Shown here: in pieces, positions 13,001 to 25,031 of the stretch
How the letters are laid out: each line of letters starts with the position of its first letter
How positions within the stretch are numbered: position 1 is the stretch's first letter
Source: Augochlora pura
Taxonomy: Eukaryota; Arthropoda; Insecta; Hymenoptera; Halictidae
Length of the DNA: 64,000 nt
Direction: 5' to 3'
Assembly: GCF_028453695.1 (NCBI RefSeq)
Contig: NC_135777.1
Coordinates: 620,001-684,000, forward strand
Program-made: the position numbers and the translations under genes
The notes under the pieces: model-generated
What the model was told of the DNA's origin: nothing
The model's input: only the letters and a program-made list of their open reading frames with translations
Database searches by the model: none

Positions 13001-15437
13001 TCTATTATTAATAACTAACTTCGACGAAGATTCAAAATCGATATTTTTTATTGTTTAAACGATAAGGAGAACTCAAGATTATTTGGTCGGCGAGGGCTAA
13101 TGAAATTATAGCAGGAAATTAATATCTTCGTTGTAATTTATTTTGCAACAAAAGTTTGCGAAACCGTACAATCACGCAATGAGTTAACAGCAAGTATTAA
13201 ATTACTAATTGGATAGCAAGCAGTCTATGAAGCCAATTAAGTTGAGGAAGAGAATGTTGAAGCTAATGTAATTTCTATTACAAATTCCATGTAGAAAATT
13301 GATTGAGAATGTAGAAACAGCTCTATTATTTATTATTCGATGGTAATAGATTTTGGTGAGCATTGTCTATTCGAAATCAGTTGCATTCTTAACGCAAAGT
13401 GGGTTATTTATTTATGACAGCATCGTTCGATCGGAGACAATAAAAATTTGTACCGTGTGATTTACAAATTCTTAGTAATTTTATAAAAATCTCTTCGGCG
13501 AGATTGATAACATATTTTCAATATTTTCTGATTTTAGAAATCATCCGCGAGTCTTTTTCCGATTAAATGCATATTTCCTGGTAACTCGACCAGCTCCTCA
13601 TCGGGGACCAACGTATCACGAACGTAACGAAGCGAAGTGGTCAGCGAGCTTTATCAGATATTCAGATAGCGGTCTCAAATTTCTAAATCCCGGTAGTCTT
13701 CGGTTACTGCTGTTACAAGTTACAATAGCCCAGACATTCGCGTACGTTGACTTTGCCTGTAGACAGATATATCAAGGCCACTAGTTTGCCAACTTCATCT
13801 CCGATAACTTCTGACAGTAAGTGTTGACCAGAGCACAAGCGAGCACTAGCCTCTCTCCTCTGGGCACAATCTTGCCCCTCTTTTCTCTGTTTGTACAGAG
13901 GCTGCGTTGATTTCGATTCCATTTCGTAGTTGTTAAATAAATATCGTTTTCCAAACGTCTCCGACAAATTAGATTCGAGAATTTAAAAACGAGAAAATGG
14001 AGATGGCAATTGTAGCAAATTCTACAGTATCGTATTAAATGAATGTTCGTCGTTGTTTTTGTTACCGGTTATCACGGTAATTAATAATTTATTATATATT
14101 ATTATTAATCTTTTAAATATCAAATATCTTTCGCGAGTAATAAAATTAATAAAATCAAAATAGAAACGAAAATGTAGCATCGAGCTAAAATTTTAGGGCC
14201 AAATCCCCGGTCGCTAAAGTGTTAATTATTTTGTACCCTGAAAATAATCTTTGTTGAAAATGATCTTAGAATGTGAACGCAACTTGAGTAATTCGAATAA
14301 ATTGCCAAGCTCTCGCTGCACTCGAACGAAAGATTAACATTCGGCAACTTCTGACTTCGAACTCACAAATAACTAATGATGTTTTGTTGGACACCGTATC
14401 CGCCGAATTAAAATTCCCCTAGGTGAGCCGTTCACTGTGCAATTAATAACTGTCGACCGTAGTTTACAACGTTTTCTAAGTTCACAGCAACTTTTCGGAA
14501 GTTCCATCTTTTTCAAGAATGCGCGCCACCATTCGCCCGCATTAATCACTGCCGAACTTTGCACGACGTTTCTTCCATCATATAAATGTTCTATGCGAAT
14601 TTTGTAAACATCTTCTACCCGACGCGAATGCTTGTTGTTTTGCAACGGTATGCTCACGTGACAGAAGTAAATTGCTGATCTGTAAATCATATTTGATAGC
14701 ACGTTCTCGCTATTATTATCGATATTTTGTGAATTTGAATTAATTTCGCAATGGCGATATGATTAGTCGAGTATAGAAAATAAAGAACACGAGAAGTAAT
14801 TTTTATATATTATATTAACTAGAAATTATTGAAAGGTGCCTTTCGATACCTTCGACAGAGGCAACGTTAAATAATTAACTATTTGTTTGCAAAGCTTTGA
14901 TAATAATTTAAAGTGTAAAATAAAGTAATTCCTATGCCTTAACCAAATTAAGAACTATTGCATCCAATGGCACTCTAATTCGCATCCTTTGTTTTTTAGC
15001 ATTATCGATTGCACAGTTTTTCTCAGTGACAGTACCAACGTTCACGCTACTGGCACAATTATGTCTTTCAAAAGCAGCGTCCGGGGTCCGGATCCTTGTA
15101 TGACGTTACCGTGACCACACAGTCTCCGACAAAGACTAATGGCAAAGAGAATATACATGCGAACGGTTCGAAAAGGGGGCTTCGCCCTGCATGATCTACA
15201 TTTTATCAAACAATGGATCGAACAAGTATACTCGCGCAGATTAATGTGTCTTTATAACCAGGCATTAAATTCGAATGAAACGAGAACCGCGCCGGCTATT
15301 TAATTCGCAAAGGGACCTCCGCTAAACGTAGCCTCGCGCAGCTTATGCTCCCCTAGGGTCGTCCATCAATTTTTTATTAAAGTGTCATACAGAAAATAAG
15401 GAACGTACGAAATATTAACTTAATACCGGACACGCGT
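13001..15437. other. AT-rich non-coding with balanced islands
   Basis: AT-rich overall. More balanced, non-repetitive stretches lie at about 13560-13960, 14340-14700 and 15000-15380. Minus-strand frames of 84 and 109 codons (13713-13967, 14373-14702) show no recognisable domain and no codon pattern that I can call coding. Confidence 0.65.
14170..14225 (-). repeat. Possible decayed end of a TTAA-bounded element
   Basis: Read on the minus strand, this begins TTAACACTTTAGCGACC, resembling the TTAACAC ends seen at 44545 and 44704. No opposite end was found, so it is at best a fragment. Confidence 0.35.
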
Positions 15438-15500
15438 GTATATTAATTTATTTTAATTGTATATTCATTTATTTTAATTATATATTAATTTATTTTAATT
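15438..15500 (+). repeat. 21-bp tandem repeat, exactly three units
   Basis: Three 21-bp units (15438-15458, 15459-15479, 15480-15500) share the form NTATATTMATTTATTTTAATT. Unit 2 has C for A at one position and unit 3 has A at its first base. AT-only minisatellite with no coding potential. Confidence 0.95.
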
Positions 15501-18180
15501 TAACCCCATCGTTCACTTCACTTCATACTAATTTACCTTCGTACAATTGACATAAATTATTTTTATTTTCACGTAGCAGCATTGTCTGCTTTCACAGAAT
15601 ATTCGATTATGATTTCGACGACGCAGTGATTGAGAAAAGTAAAATGCAATTCGACACTTATTATCGAGAACTTCTCGCGCGCTAAGTGTTTTTCATTCGC
15701 TGTCAATGTAGGCGATACGTATGAGGAGCATGGTGGACCATCGTGTTACAGTACACAGAACCGGGAGGAAATTGAAGCACCGTCGGCAGCAAATGGAAAA
15801 AAGTAAATGAAGATGAAACGAAAACATTTTCCAGTGTTATTTTTCGCATGCGAAATATCAAAAGCTGCAGCATCTCAAGTTATTGAACCGAAACTATATT
15901 GTTTCCGGCGCTTGTTTTTAAAAAGTTTTTCAAAGTTCGGAGAGACATCAAATACGGGACGCAAAATAGAAAATGTTTGCGTCGTTTGCAAAACGTGGCA
16001 GTCGAGTGCGATATTTTTTCTTAAATATTTGCGATATACTATTACGTTTTCTTAGCTTCTCTCTATTTTTTTCGCTATTTTATATTTCGTCTAAACGACA
16101 TTTAATGGCCTAACCTTGATAACTAATATTATAAACTTTCAAAAGCAATTTAAAGAAGAAGAGATACAGACATTGACTTAATAAGAAAGCTGCATGCTAT
16201 AGGAAAAGTTTTACAGGAAGTGAAAGCGATAATATCGAACATAAAAATTTGGCACAAAGTTTAAACAAAAAAAAAAAACGTTCGATAGAACCGGTAAGTT
16301 CAGTGTTAAGGAGATCACGGTGGCAAATATATTTACTTGTTCGATCGTATAACAGTTGTTAGTAGAGTACCGTGTGCCCGCGCGCTCGAGAATGGCAGTT
16401 CAAGAAGCGTTTGACTTGGCGAAGTCGAATAAAACTAAATGCCTCGTGTAATGCAGAAAATCGCTGGATTTTAGGAAAAATAAGAGAGCGATCCCGTAGT
16501 TAGTAAGTTCCCGGGCGAAGCTCCGATTCCTTTGAAAATATCCGTGCGTTAACGCTTTCTTCTACTTCGATATTCACAACGAAACTTTGGAGACCGTTCC
16601 CCCCCACGCCCCCCCCGCTGGCTCTCCTCCGTCCATTTCGATTTATCTTCTGTTCCTGGATACCGATTGGTATCAGCGTTCGAACGACGCGGATTCCGCG
16701 AACGCAAACAACTTGAATTTTCTCCCCCGAACAGAAAAAAAAAGAGTAGAGGTCTCCTTATTGCATCGCAAGTTGACTGGTTACAACATATTTCAATATC
16801 GCGGAAGGGGTCGAAGACTATCGGCCGCCGCGAGACAACGCCGGCTTTCCTTAATGTAAAGTTAAAATTGATGGCCGCGAGTAAAATACATTGGACACCT
16901 TTTGAATTTTATTAGGTATCCCCGCGACCCGTTCGACGATAGACGACATTCATAGCGGTACACCCTCCGCTTTGCAATTCAATGGTTTTGCAACGACCGC
17001 GTGAAAGAAGTAGCGCCGCGATCAAAATTACATGCACGGAATAACAGATTTTTAGCGGTCGGCGAGAAGCGTCGCTTATTACTAAAGATTATTGTCGTTG
17101 TCAGGTTATGTCACGCGCGCAACCACGATTCATACTTCGCAGCATTCAATTTTCCTCGTCGACCGATTTCATTTCTAGTAAATTCGAATAAATGCGTAAA
17201 ATTAACGATCTATTTATTACACGACGATAATACGCTATTTTTATTATTCAAAATACCTGCGCGGATAATTTCTCGAAGGGCAGTATGTTAGAAATATCAC
17301 GAACGCAAAGACCGCATTCTAAAATCCGCCACCAAAGGCAATAAATTTATTAAACAGACACGCGGGAGGGGGGCGGGAGGCAAAGAAAAACAACGTTGGT
17401 TTAATAAAATCGCTGAAGATCAGAGAAAATGTTTTCATAGAAATTCCTACGGGCGGAAGGGTAGCGCCGCGCGTACCAAGCCCAAGTAGAATTTCGACAG
17501 AATTTTTCCGGAGGACGGTGGAAAGGACGAAAAGGAAATACTGTCTCGTGGCGCGCGGTGTGAAAATTAAAAGATCGCCCCGACCCTTCTCGCCCTTTCG
17601 TATTGACCGAATAATTTAAAGGCTCGCCCGGGGTCCGTCGTCGTCGGCTGCTGCTCCGTGAATCGCCGACGTTTGACTTCGAAGTTTAGGGTTAAGTTCC
17701 GCCCTAATGTGTAATAACCCGGCGCACACAACCTCGGGGGTGAACTTCGTAACGAGCTTCCCTACATACATACGTAACGCGCCTGTATATCCGTTTTACC
17801 GGCATCCTCTGCTCGCGTTTACTTCTCTCTCTCTCTCTCTCTCTCTATCCCAGAGTTTCGCCCTTTTTTTTCTCTCCTCGCACATGGTATTACAAACCCA
17901 ACCTCGGAACACTTTTGCGGCGTCTACGGCCGGGACGGCGAGCGGTATCCTTGAGAAAACTTTCGGGGCCAGCGTTCAACTTGACGCAATATCTGTGAAG
18001 GCTCGTATAACGCCGGCAACGTGTCCATGCAGCTTATACGACGCAAATATACAGCGACGGGGATAAGCCCAGGCTCCTTCGAGTTCTCCCCGCGACAGCG
18101 AGGTGCGAGTTAAGAGCGAGAGGACCACGTTACACGATTCCTTGGTCGTTTTCGGTGACGCCGCAGGAGATACGTTCCCC
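15501..18180. other. Non-coding, AT-rich then CpG-rich
   Basis: AT-rich to about 16370, then mixed with CpG-rich blocks (16380-16430, 16800-16850, 17450-17720) and a (CT)n run at 17824-17846. Open frames of 82-119 codons carry no recognisable domain. Confidence 0.75.
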
Positions 18181-18640
18181 CGGCACGGTGACGTCGTGTC
18201 ATTAAAATTTTTAACTAAAATACCGTTTGCTAACCGAAGAATTTAAAACCGTCGCTACCAATTTCATATTTTAAAATTATATGAAATTCATGTCGACATA
18301 CAATTGGTATAATTTCTCAGAATGGGCAGAACATTAATATTTATTCTGTGCTTGAATTTACCCGAATGCTTAAATATTAAATATTAGAATTTTATAACAA
18401 TTGTAAAGAATAGAATAACATTTATACGTAATAATTTATTACTGTAATTTTCATCACGAGTCGGACTCGTCAAAGTACGGCCAAGAACGTTATAACAATA
18501 TATTATACTATGAAGCGAGCGTTGTCTTCGCGAGAAGGCGATCCCGGGGGCCACCTCGAATCCTTAAATTCCAGCCTGGATGCAACGGATGAGTGTCGTT
18601 TGATTCTTAGATGACACGAGGATTTGAATAAAAAGGCGGA
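18181..18640. other. AT-rich non-coding sequence
   Basis: AT-rich. A short near-perfect inverted repeat, TTTCATAT with ATATGAAA, lies around 18266-18286. Nothing else recognised. Confidence 0.7.
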
Positions 18641-18830
18641 AGACAGAGAGGACGGGGACCGGGGCAGAAAAATAAAAAGGAGAAAAAGCGGCGATAGAAG
18701 GTGAAGGAGAGAGCCGAGCGTTCCGTTGCGGAACACGAGGGGGGTGGAGGAGGAGGAGGAGGGGAGAGGCGAGGGAGAGAGGGAGGGAGGGAGGGGGGGG
18801 GGGGGGGGGGGGGGGGAGTGAAGAAGGGAC
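18641..18830 (+). repeat. Purine tract ending in a 24-base G run
   Basis: The plus strand is GA-rich from about 18641, becomes GGA/GGGA repeats from about 18739, and ends in an uninterrupted run of G from 18793 to 18816. Such a run can form G-quadruplex DNA and is a likely site of length error in assembly and reads. Confidence 0.9.
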
Positions 18831-19180
18831 GTGTCGCGAGTGACAGGTCATTTTCCGGAGCAGAGCACCCTCTCGTCGCGTGCGCGACCTCCCCTCGATC
18901 AGTTCTAACCCCTTCGTGTTCGCTTTAAGGATCACGGGGCTATCCTAACTCCTCCTTCTCGCGATAGGCAGTTCTCGATATCCCCGTTCCTCGCGCGGAT
19001 TCGAGCCCGCAATAACGCGCCTACGCCAATATCTAATTTGATCCCCGCGCGCGGAAAATGCTTCTCGGGCTCCTCGTACGTACAAGCGCGTACACTATTT
19101 TCCAGTGTTCGCCCCTCTCGAGTAATAAATGCTTCGGAATCCCCGTGGCACGAAATCGTGTATCGCGAAATTAATTTTAC
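18831..19180. other. Non-coding, CpG-rich
   Basis: Unique sequence between the G run and the TTAA-bounded repeat. GGCTCGAATCC on the minus strand near 18990 resembles a tRNA box B, but no tRNA cloverleaf or box A is present. Confidence 0.7.
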
Positions 19181-19332
19181 TTAACCCCTTGCACTGTAAT
19201 AAACGAGTCGGACAAAGATTTTATGCGAGATCTGTTAACTATGGATATTTTTAATTTCGTTTTGTTAGGGAAAATATTAAGAACAAATAAGTGCTACTCG
19301 ACGCGATGTGAAAGGCATCGTAGTGAAATATT
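19181..19332 (+). mobile_element. TTAA-bounded miniature element, copy 1 (right end decayed)
   Basis: It begins TTAACCCCTTGCAC. An internal block, TGCGAGATCT...AAAATATTAAGAACAAATAAGTG, is shared with 26306-26497. In this copy the left terminus is intact, while the right end (GTAGTG then AAATATT) has lost the expected GCAAGGGGTTAA. TTAA ends with C-rich termini are typical of piggyBac-type elements. With no room for a transposase it would be a non-autonomous miniature element. The family assignment is inference; the repeat relation is directly visible. Confidence 0.7.
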
Positions 19333-19425
19333 CCATATCGGAGCTTATTAATTCTAAAGATCAGAATTTGTTTAAGAAAGGCATCTCTGCATTGAAATCT
19401 CGTTGAAAAAGGTGTAGCAAAGCGA

Positions 19426-19540
19426 GCGGGACATATTTCGATTAAATCAACAGCTTTTGAAAAAAGATGTACTGTTTCATATATTTGCTTAAACATCCGA
19501 CATTTCATATGCACCAACCTAACATCATAGAACCTCCAAA
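19426..19540 (+). repeat. Dispersed repeat family B, copy 1
   Basis: It shares GGGACATATTT, TTTGAAAAAAGATG and GCACCAACCTAACATCA-type blocks, in the same order, with 20817-20900. Copy 1 carries extra sequence before GCACCAACCTAA. It lies about 95 bp after the TTAA-bounded element. Type of element unknown. Confidence 0.6.
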
Positions 19541-20816
19541 AAGATCCGATGCAGTAATTGCTACCGCAACAGACCAGCGCGACGTCCGACACCGACGATC
19601 GGTCACACGGGTTTTCTCATTTGTTTAATAAGATCAAGTCAGGCCGGGCCGAATGACAAAACTTTCCGCTGACCTAATATCTTCCTCTCTGGAAGAGTTC
19701 TGTAATTTCCCGCGGCGCGAACTTCAATTTCAGTTTTAATTAACTTGCATTTCAGCGTCCATCGCGCGGTCATTAACGGCCGGCGAAGTCGCCGGGCATT
19801 CACGGCTCCGCGTGTGCGGGCGACAGAAACAAATTGTGATATATATTTGTAATGTTTTTCTTAACGGCTATTATGTGGCCACCGCCGAGGGCGTGTGGCG
19901 ATGGCGATGGCGATGGCGGGGGTGGGGGTGGGGATAGGGGGACGACGGTGGCGTGAAAATGGATTCACGGTCCCGTACCCCGCGCGTTGCGCTCCACGGG
20001 GCAGTGAATCTTCGTTTCGCTGGAAAAAGCCACAATGGGTGCGAGCAATCGCTTAAGTGGAGGCCCCGTGGTTTATCCGCGCTGTTCCGACCAACGGCGG
20101 TGGAAGCAGCAGCCGGGGAGAGAGCAGCTCTCTCCGCGGCGGCGGCGGCGCTCCCTTTTCCCAAAGAGAAACGTAAACACGATGGTCTTGAATGTTACAT
20201 AAGTAACAAATTATACATCGACGGTTAGGTAACCGATGTACGGGTAACTACGTGCAAACGGAAGATAAAACGAGAATAAAAGGGGAAACGCGGATACACG
20301 CCCGACGGAAATATAGGCAAATGCGGCAACGCAAACAAACGCGGGCGGGGACGGGGGGGATGGGACACTATCGCGGGGAGGGGTGAAACGGGGGATAGAA
20401 CCACAAAATGAAAAAAGAAAAGAGACCAAGCTCTACGAATGCGCTGCATGAATAACATGCATTTATGCAGCGCCGACGCAATATGTAAGAAGTCCTCCTC
20501 TTCTTATCCATGAAGAACCAGGAAAACGCGACGGAGCCTCCATATTTTAGGGGACCCTACAAAGTGCTCGACTCACGTTCCACTTCCTCTCCGCGTAGTC
20601 TATGCATTTATGCAATAACGGGATAATTTCGCGCCTACGCCCATGCGACATCACGCTCGATTTCCTCTTCTTTGCTCGATTCGCCCGAAAAGTGAAAATA
20701 TGATGCGGAGGAAACGACCCCCTCCCCCCTTGCTTCGCCACGCCGTCTAGTCGAAGCGCGATGGTTCCAGAGACCACGGAAACGTAATCAGAACACAAAG
20801 ACTGCCCGGATTTAAT
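19541..20816. other. Non-coding, CpG-rich with GGCGAT repeats
   Basis: Contains a TGGCGA hexamer repeat (about 19896-19918), a G-rich part to about 19942, a CpG-rich block (19970-20170) and a short hairpin at 20441-20473. No gene supported. Confidence 0.75.
20441..20473. repeat. Short stem-loop
   Basis: GCGCTGCATGAA pairs with TTTATGCAGCGC over 12 positions with a single mismatch and a 9-base loop. It is too short for a typical microRNA precursor. It could be a structured site or a paired ATGCA-containing binding motif. Confidence 0.6.
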
Positions 20817-20900
20817 TGGGGCACATTTGGATTGATAGCATTTGAAAAAAGATGCGCAGTTTTATTATTTTGATTATTTCTGCACCAACCTAATATCACG
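20817..20900 (+). repeat. Dispersed repeat family B, copy 2
   Basis: Second copy of the family at 19426-19540, shorter because the segment before GCACCAACCTAATATCA is missing or diverged. Shared anchor blocks in the same order make chance similarity unlikely. Confidence 0.6.
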
Positions 20901-21821
20901 GCCATCGAGTTCAGGATGCCGAATTTCGTCCACGCGACTGCATACTGCGAGGCACCGGCTATCGATTCGATTCGCGGGAAACGTATGGTTGCTTGTATAA
21001 ATTACACGGGTAACCGACCGAAAAGATGGATTCTTCAAGATGCGTGTCCGCTCTAATATTATACCAAGATTTCCAACTTCCGACTCGTTCCGGCCGCGCA
21101 GTTCCCAACTGTTTAAGTTATGCGTCGTTGTTCGCGCGCAGTTTCTGATAGCTCCCTAAAGTTTGCATAGCAATTGAAAACGTTTACCTAACAATATTAA
21201 GCTGCAACGATGCTTACCGCGTACGACCTACTTAACGTATTCGAACGGAAATTGGTAGCGCGTATAGGCTGTCTTAAAACAAACATGCTTGATGCTTGAT
21301 CTGATTTTACTTGGATCACAATCAGAGAAAGAAACACCTTTTGGTTTATTAAGAAATGTAATACGTTTTAATTATTAGTTGTATACGACTCACGTCGATA
21401 AATTAAAATAAGAAATTACTATCTGACAATTGAAAATTTATTAATAATTTTCTTCTCAAGTCCCCGATTATCGTATTCGTATTAAATGCGATTTTACAAT
21501 TGTTTCATTTCGTCGCTAGCTTTCCCCACGTAATTAACAGAAAATTGTACACTTGATTTACTCGAGATCGATAAAAAGCGTATAAAATCGCAGGACGAAT
21601 TTTATACAGCATGGAACCGTCTCGCTTCGGCTGAATTTATTTCGGTTTAAAAGCTCTGTATCTCACGGTAATAATTGTGAATCGCGCGTTAAACTGTACT
21701 ATACATTAATTATGTCTGGAGCAGTTAATGGAAGTATAACGGAGCGGGGTTCTCGGATGGAACCCGTCACCGTACCGGAAACATTGTCATCTTAGTTACC
21801 AGACTCCGGACCGTGGAAGCG

Positions 21822-21826
<5 letters not shown>
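20901..21826. other. Non-coding, AT-rich in the second half
   Basis: Balanced to about 21280, then AT-rich. No repeats or exons were recognised before the GA run at 21827. Confidence 0.75.

Positions 21827-21864
<38 letters not shown>
21827..21864 (+). repeat. (GA)n microsatellite
   Basis: Uninterrupted AG dinucleotides for about 38 bp. Confidence 0.95.
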
Positions 21865-21865
<1 letters not shown>

Positions 21866-23930
21866 ACGGACTGTGTGCCGGCCCCGGGGAGAGTCGCACC
21901 GTAAATCAGAGTAATTTTATGTTTATCCAATTGGAAGGAAAATTTAAAACTTGCCACTTTACGCGACGAGAAGTTGCCGTCTTCGTTACGACTTGCGGAG
22001 AAACGCTCTCGACGAAAGCGACAAAGAGTCGGCGTAACGAGATAATTTCGGCCTTTACGGGATAAAATGGAAGGAAATTTCGTCGGGCAATTGTACGATC
22101 AATGTTGGGATACCTTTTTCGAAAAATTAACAAACTTGGGAAATGAAAAAAAAAGAATTCAAATTATAATACATTCGGAATAGAATTTATCGAACGGACT
22201 CGATAGTTTCGAAAAACCATAATACATTTACAATTGCATGTAGAGATAGTCGCGTATTGGTTTCCGCCTGCGATCCCTTTGAAAACGGCCATTGTTTCGG
22301 GACAAATAATTTCGCTAATAAATCGAGTGATTGAACAAAGCCTTCCAATTCTATGGGAAGTAATTTCTTTTTTTTTCGCGATTTCACAAATAAAATTATT
22401 GGAGTCGAGGAAGCGATAGAACTAGAAAAATAACAGCGTGCGCGTTTCATACGATGCACTTTTATTGCTTATTGTTGGTTTAATTTTTGCTGCACGCGCG
22501 CGGACGCGAGAAGAAAAAATTTTCGATATGAACATATTCGAGCGGAACGGAACGCGAGCGCGTTTTTCTGTAAATGAAATAAATTTGAAATTTCCAGTCG
22601 ACGAAAGTGATATTTCAACTTACAAGCGTACGCAATTTTTTAATTGATATATATATATATATTACAACATAAAAGAATCACTTTTAATGTTATACTTTGC
22701 ATCTTCGTCCCAATCATTGTTAATGCAGTGTCAATCCTTTATATTTTAATGGAAACAAGTTTTTCATTATCACGAAAAATAAAAACGTCCATAGGATCGC
22801 CGATGATTTGATTATACGTGTTTGTTTCCGAGCGCGTAAATGTTTTTTACCACGTTCGCGTTATTTGCTCAGCTTTGTTAGATGAATTACCCATTCGTCA
22901 ATAAATAATATTTGCCTTTGTTTCGAGGAGAAGAGACCATTCGCTCGCGTTTAATTACGATATCGCGTCGACGAGGCGCAACCGGCGACTAATTTTTTCC
23001 GTAAATATTATACTTGAGCCGGTAACGCGAGACCCTGGCCATTGTACTTTTTCCCCAAAAGCGAAGGGTGTACCACGATCGATAAATGTTCCTAATATAT
23101 TTCATTCGCGAAAGGTGTAATCCGCGAAAAATATATATATATATTACATGTACATATATATTTTCCAAAAACTCGATCCGAGAGACGGCTGCACTTTATT
23201 GGAAATATTCACTTTGAGCCGTAGCGCAGTAAGGCAATTAACGAGCGAATATTGGAGCAGCGATAAAATTTTGACGATTACGAGTTTGCAACGGAGTTTA
23301 AAAAAAGAATCTTTGTTCACCGAACGTTGCGCGCGCGCGCGCGTTTCGCCCAGCGAATCAAAGTAATATTGCCGCGTCGGGTCTGTTCTATTTAAACGCG
23401 TGGTTTGCATTAATCCTAGATATAGAAGCGTCGGTGGTACGCGTCCATTATTTAATTTCTCCAACCACTTCGACCATATTAATATCGAGCCCGCTGATTC
23501 GGCGTGCTTTTAGAGACATTTAACGCGCGCGTTACGGCCGATATTTCAGATATTTCAGATATTTTAAGATATTTTCGAGATGGAATTTACCGCCAGCCTA
23601 AAAGATAAAGTTGGTCGAAGCAAAGGCGATTCGTACGAATACAAAGTTTCAATCGCTGCTGAAATAAAACTTAAATGTTTCTACAATTAATGTTATATAA
23701 GCAAGCAAAAATGTGTGAATTATGAAGGTGTGCCAATCTGAATTGTAAATAGATCGCGAATTTTATGTATTTATATAAAAAATGATTATATCGAATACGA
23801 AACTGAAACCATATTAGAAGAATTCGAAGATAATGTTACGTTATTTTTTTAACATTACATATTAATATTATTTGATATACAATATTAAAATTTCCATCAC
23901 ACGCGCGCAAAATCCACGGTCTATTTATTA
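21865..23930. other. Non-coding, mostly AT-rich
   Basis: Holds (TA)n runs at about 22646-22662 and 23131-23148, a (CG)n run at about 23329-23343, and three related GATATTT units at 23540-23575. A 69-codon frame at 22438 looks like a signal peptide (LLLLIVGLIFAA) but starts with GTG and has no ATG to replace it, so it is not called as a gene. Confidence 0.7.
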
Positions 23931-24440
23931 AAAATGGTCAGGATAGGAACAAAGAGCGTGCGTGCCCAATCCTTGCACCGAATGATTAGGATTCCCGCCT
24001 AGGATCCGATTATGTTCTATTGTCAGAGCGGTGGACGGGGGGGTTCGGGCACCATACCTCCATGGTAGTAGAATCAGGCTCAGTCTGTGATTCGAGCAGT
24101 ATTTATCTTTGGACATCGGAGCTTATCGTTTCGACGACTCATCGCGGGGTTACATTAGCGTTTATCGTGATTAGCCTATCCATGTGTTCCGCTATCACTC
24201 TTTAACAGAATTTCGCATGGGAGGGGATCCGGGGGCGGGCGGGGGGAGAAACCTTTGTCGAGATTGATGGGGTTCCGAATCCCTCGCCATTCCGCGAGTG
24301 GAAATTCCATGGGAGAGAATGCCCCACCGTTGAGAGTCAAGGTACGAGATCCTCTTAACGATAGTTACTGCGTAATCCACGCCTCAAAGTCGGTCTCAAT
24401 CAGAGCCGCGTAGTCCATAATTCAATATATCGAACCCTCA
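23931..24440. other. Balanced unique sequence, possible conserved non-coding element
   Basis: About 500 bp free of simple repeats (except short G runs near 24035 and 24230-24245), with composition unlike the AT-rich DNA on its left. The frames in it start at non-ATG codons and show no domain. Function unknown. Confidence 0.45.
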
Positions 24441-24777
24441 TCCTGATCGCCTAACCTTGCCCATCTGTTCTCTCGTTCCTTGTCTCGCTCCGTCCGTCCT
24501 TGCCGAATCGGCGTATGGTGTGGCCGACCGGCTCCTTCCCTCCCGAAGAACCATGGGAACGAGATTCCTGGCCCAGGGTTTTGTCTTTCTATGATTCCGT
24601 CCTTATAGAAGCCGGCTGGCTCGGGCTCCGGGTGGACACTGAAGAGAAAATGGCTCGTCCGAGTTACCCTCCATCGGCTCTGCACCTCTTAGCCCGTAAT
24701 TGAATAACGTGTCCCGACACACGATCGGGCTCCGAATGGCGTAATATACTGGCCTAGGGCCTGCGCCTCCGAGACTT

Positions 24778-24780
<3 letters not shown>
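24441..24780. other. Non-coding, mixed
   Basis: Sequence with overlapping open frames on both strands (minus 24422-24685, plus 24500-24703, the latter starting at TTG). No domain recognised and no gene supported. Confidence 0.6.
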
Positions 24781-24826
<46 letters not shown>

Positions 24827-24873
24827 CATCTCTCTATCTATCTATCTCTATCTCTCGCCCTCTCTTTCTTCTC
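24781..24873 (+). repeat. Compound (CT)n / TATC microsatellite
   Basis: A pure (TC)n run to about 24819 is followed by TATC, CATC and CT units. Confidence 0.95.
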
Positions 24874-24994
24874 ACTTTTATTTTTGCACCCCACGCGCTC
24901 TCTCCAACCCCACTTGTCCGCCGGATACACGACGACAGATTGGAATAAACTGTTTTAGGGTACGATTAAATCGCCGTCGAGCCGGTTAGCTTTT

Positions 24995-25031
24995 GCTCTC
25001 TCTCTCTCTCTCTCTCGCTCTCTCTCTCTCC
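24995..25031 (+). repeat. (CT)n microsatellite, one interruption
   Basis: CT dinucleotides interrupted by a single CG step near 25016. Confidence 0.95.

Noticed and set aside
18985..19010. tRNA box-B-like GGCTCGAATCC on the minus strand
   Set aside because: No T-stem pairing and no box A upstream on that strand.
22438..22647. 69-codon frame resembling a secreted peptide with a signal sequence
   Set aside because: The start is GTG and there is no ATG before the hydrophobic stretch. No splice acceptor joins it to an upstream ATG.
23925..24205. Possible exons around short open frames on both strands
   Set aside because: Starts are non-ATG or unsupported, no splice sites frame them well, and the peptides show no recognisable motif.
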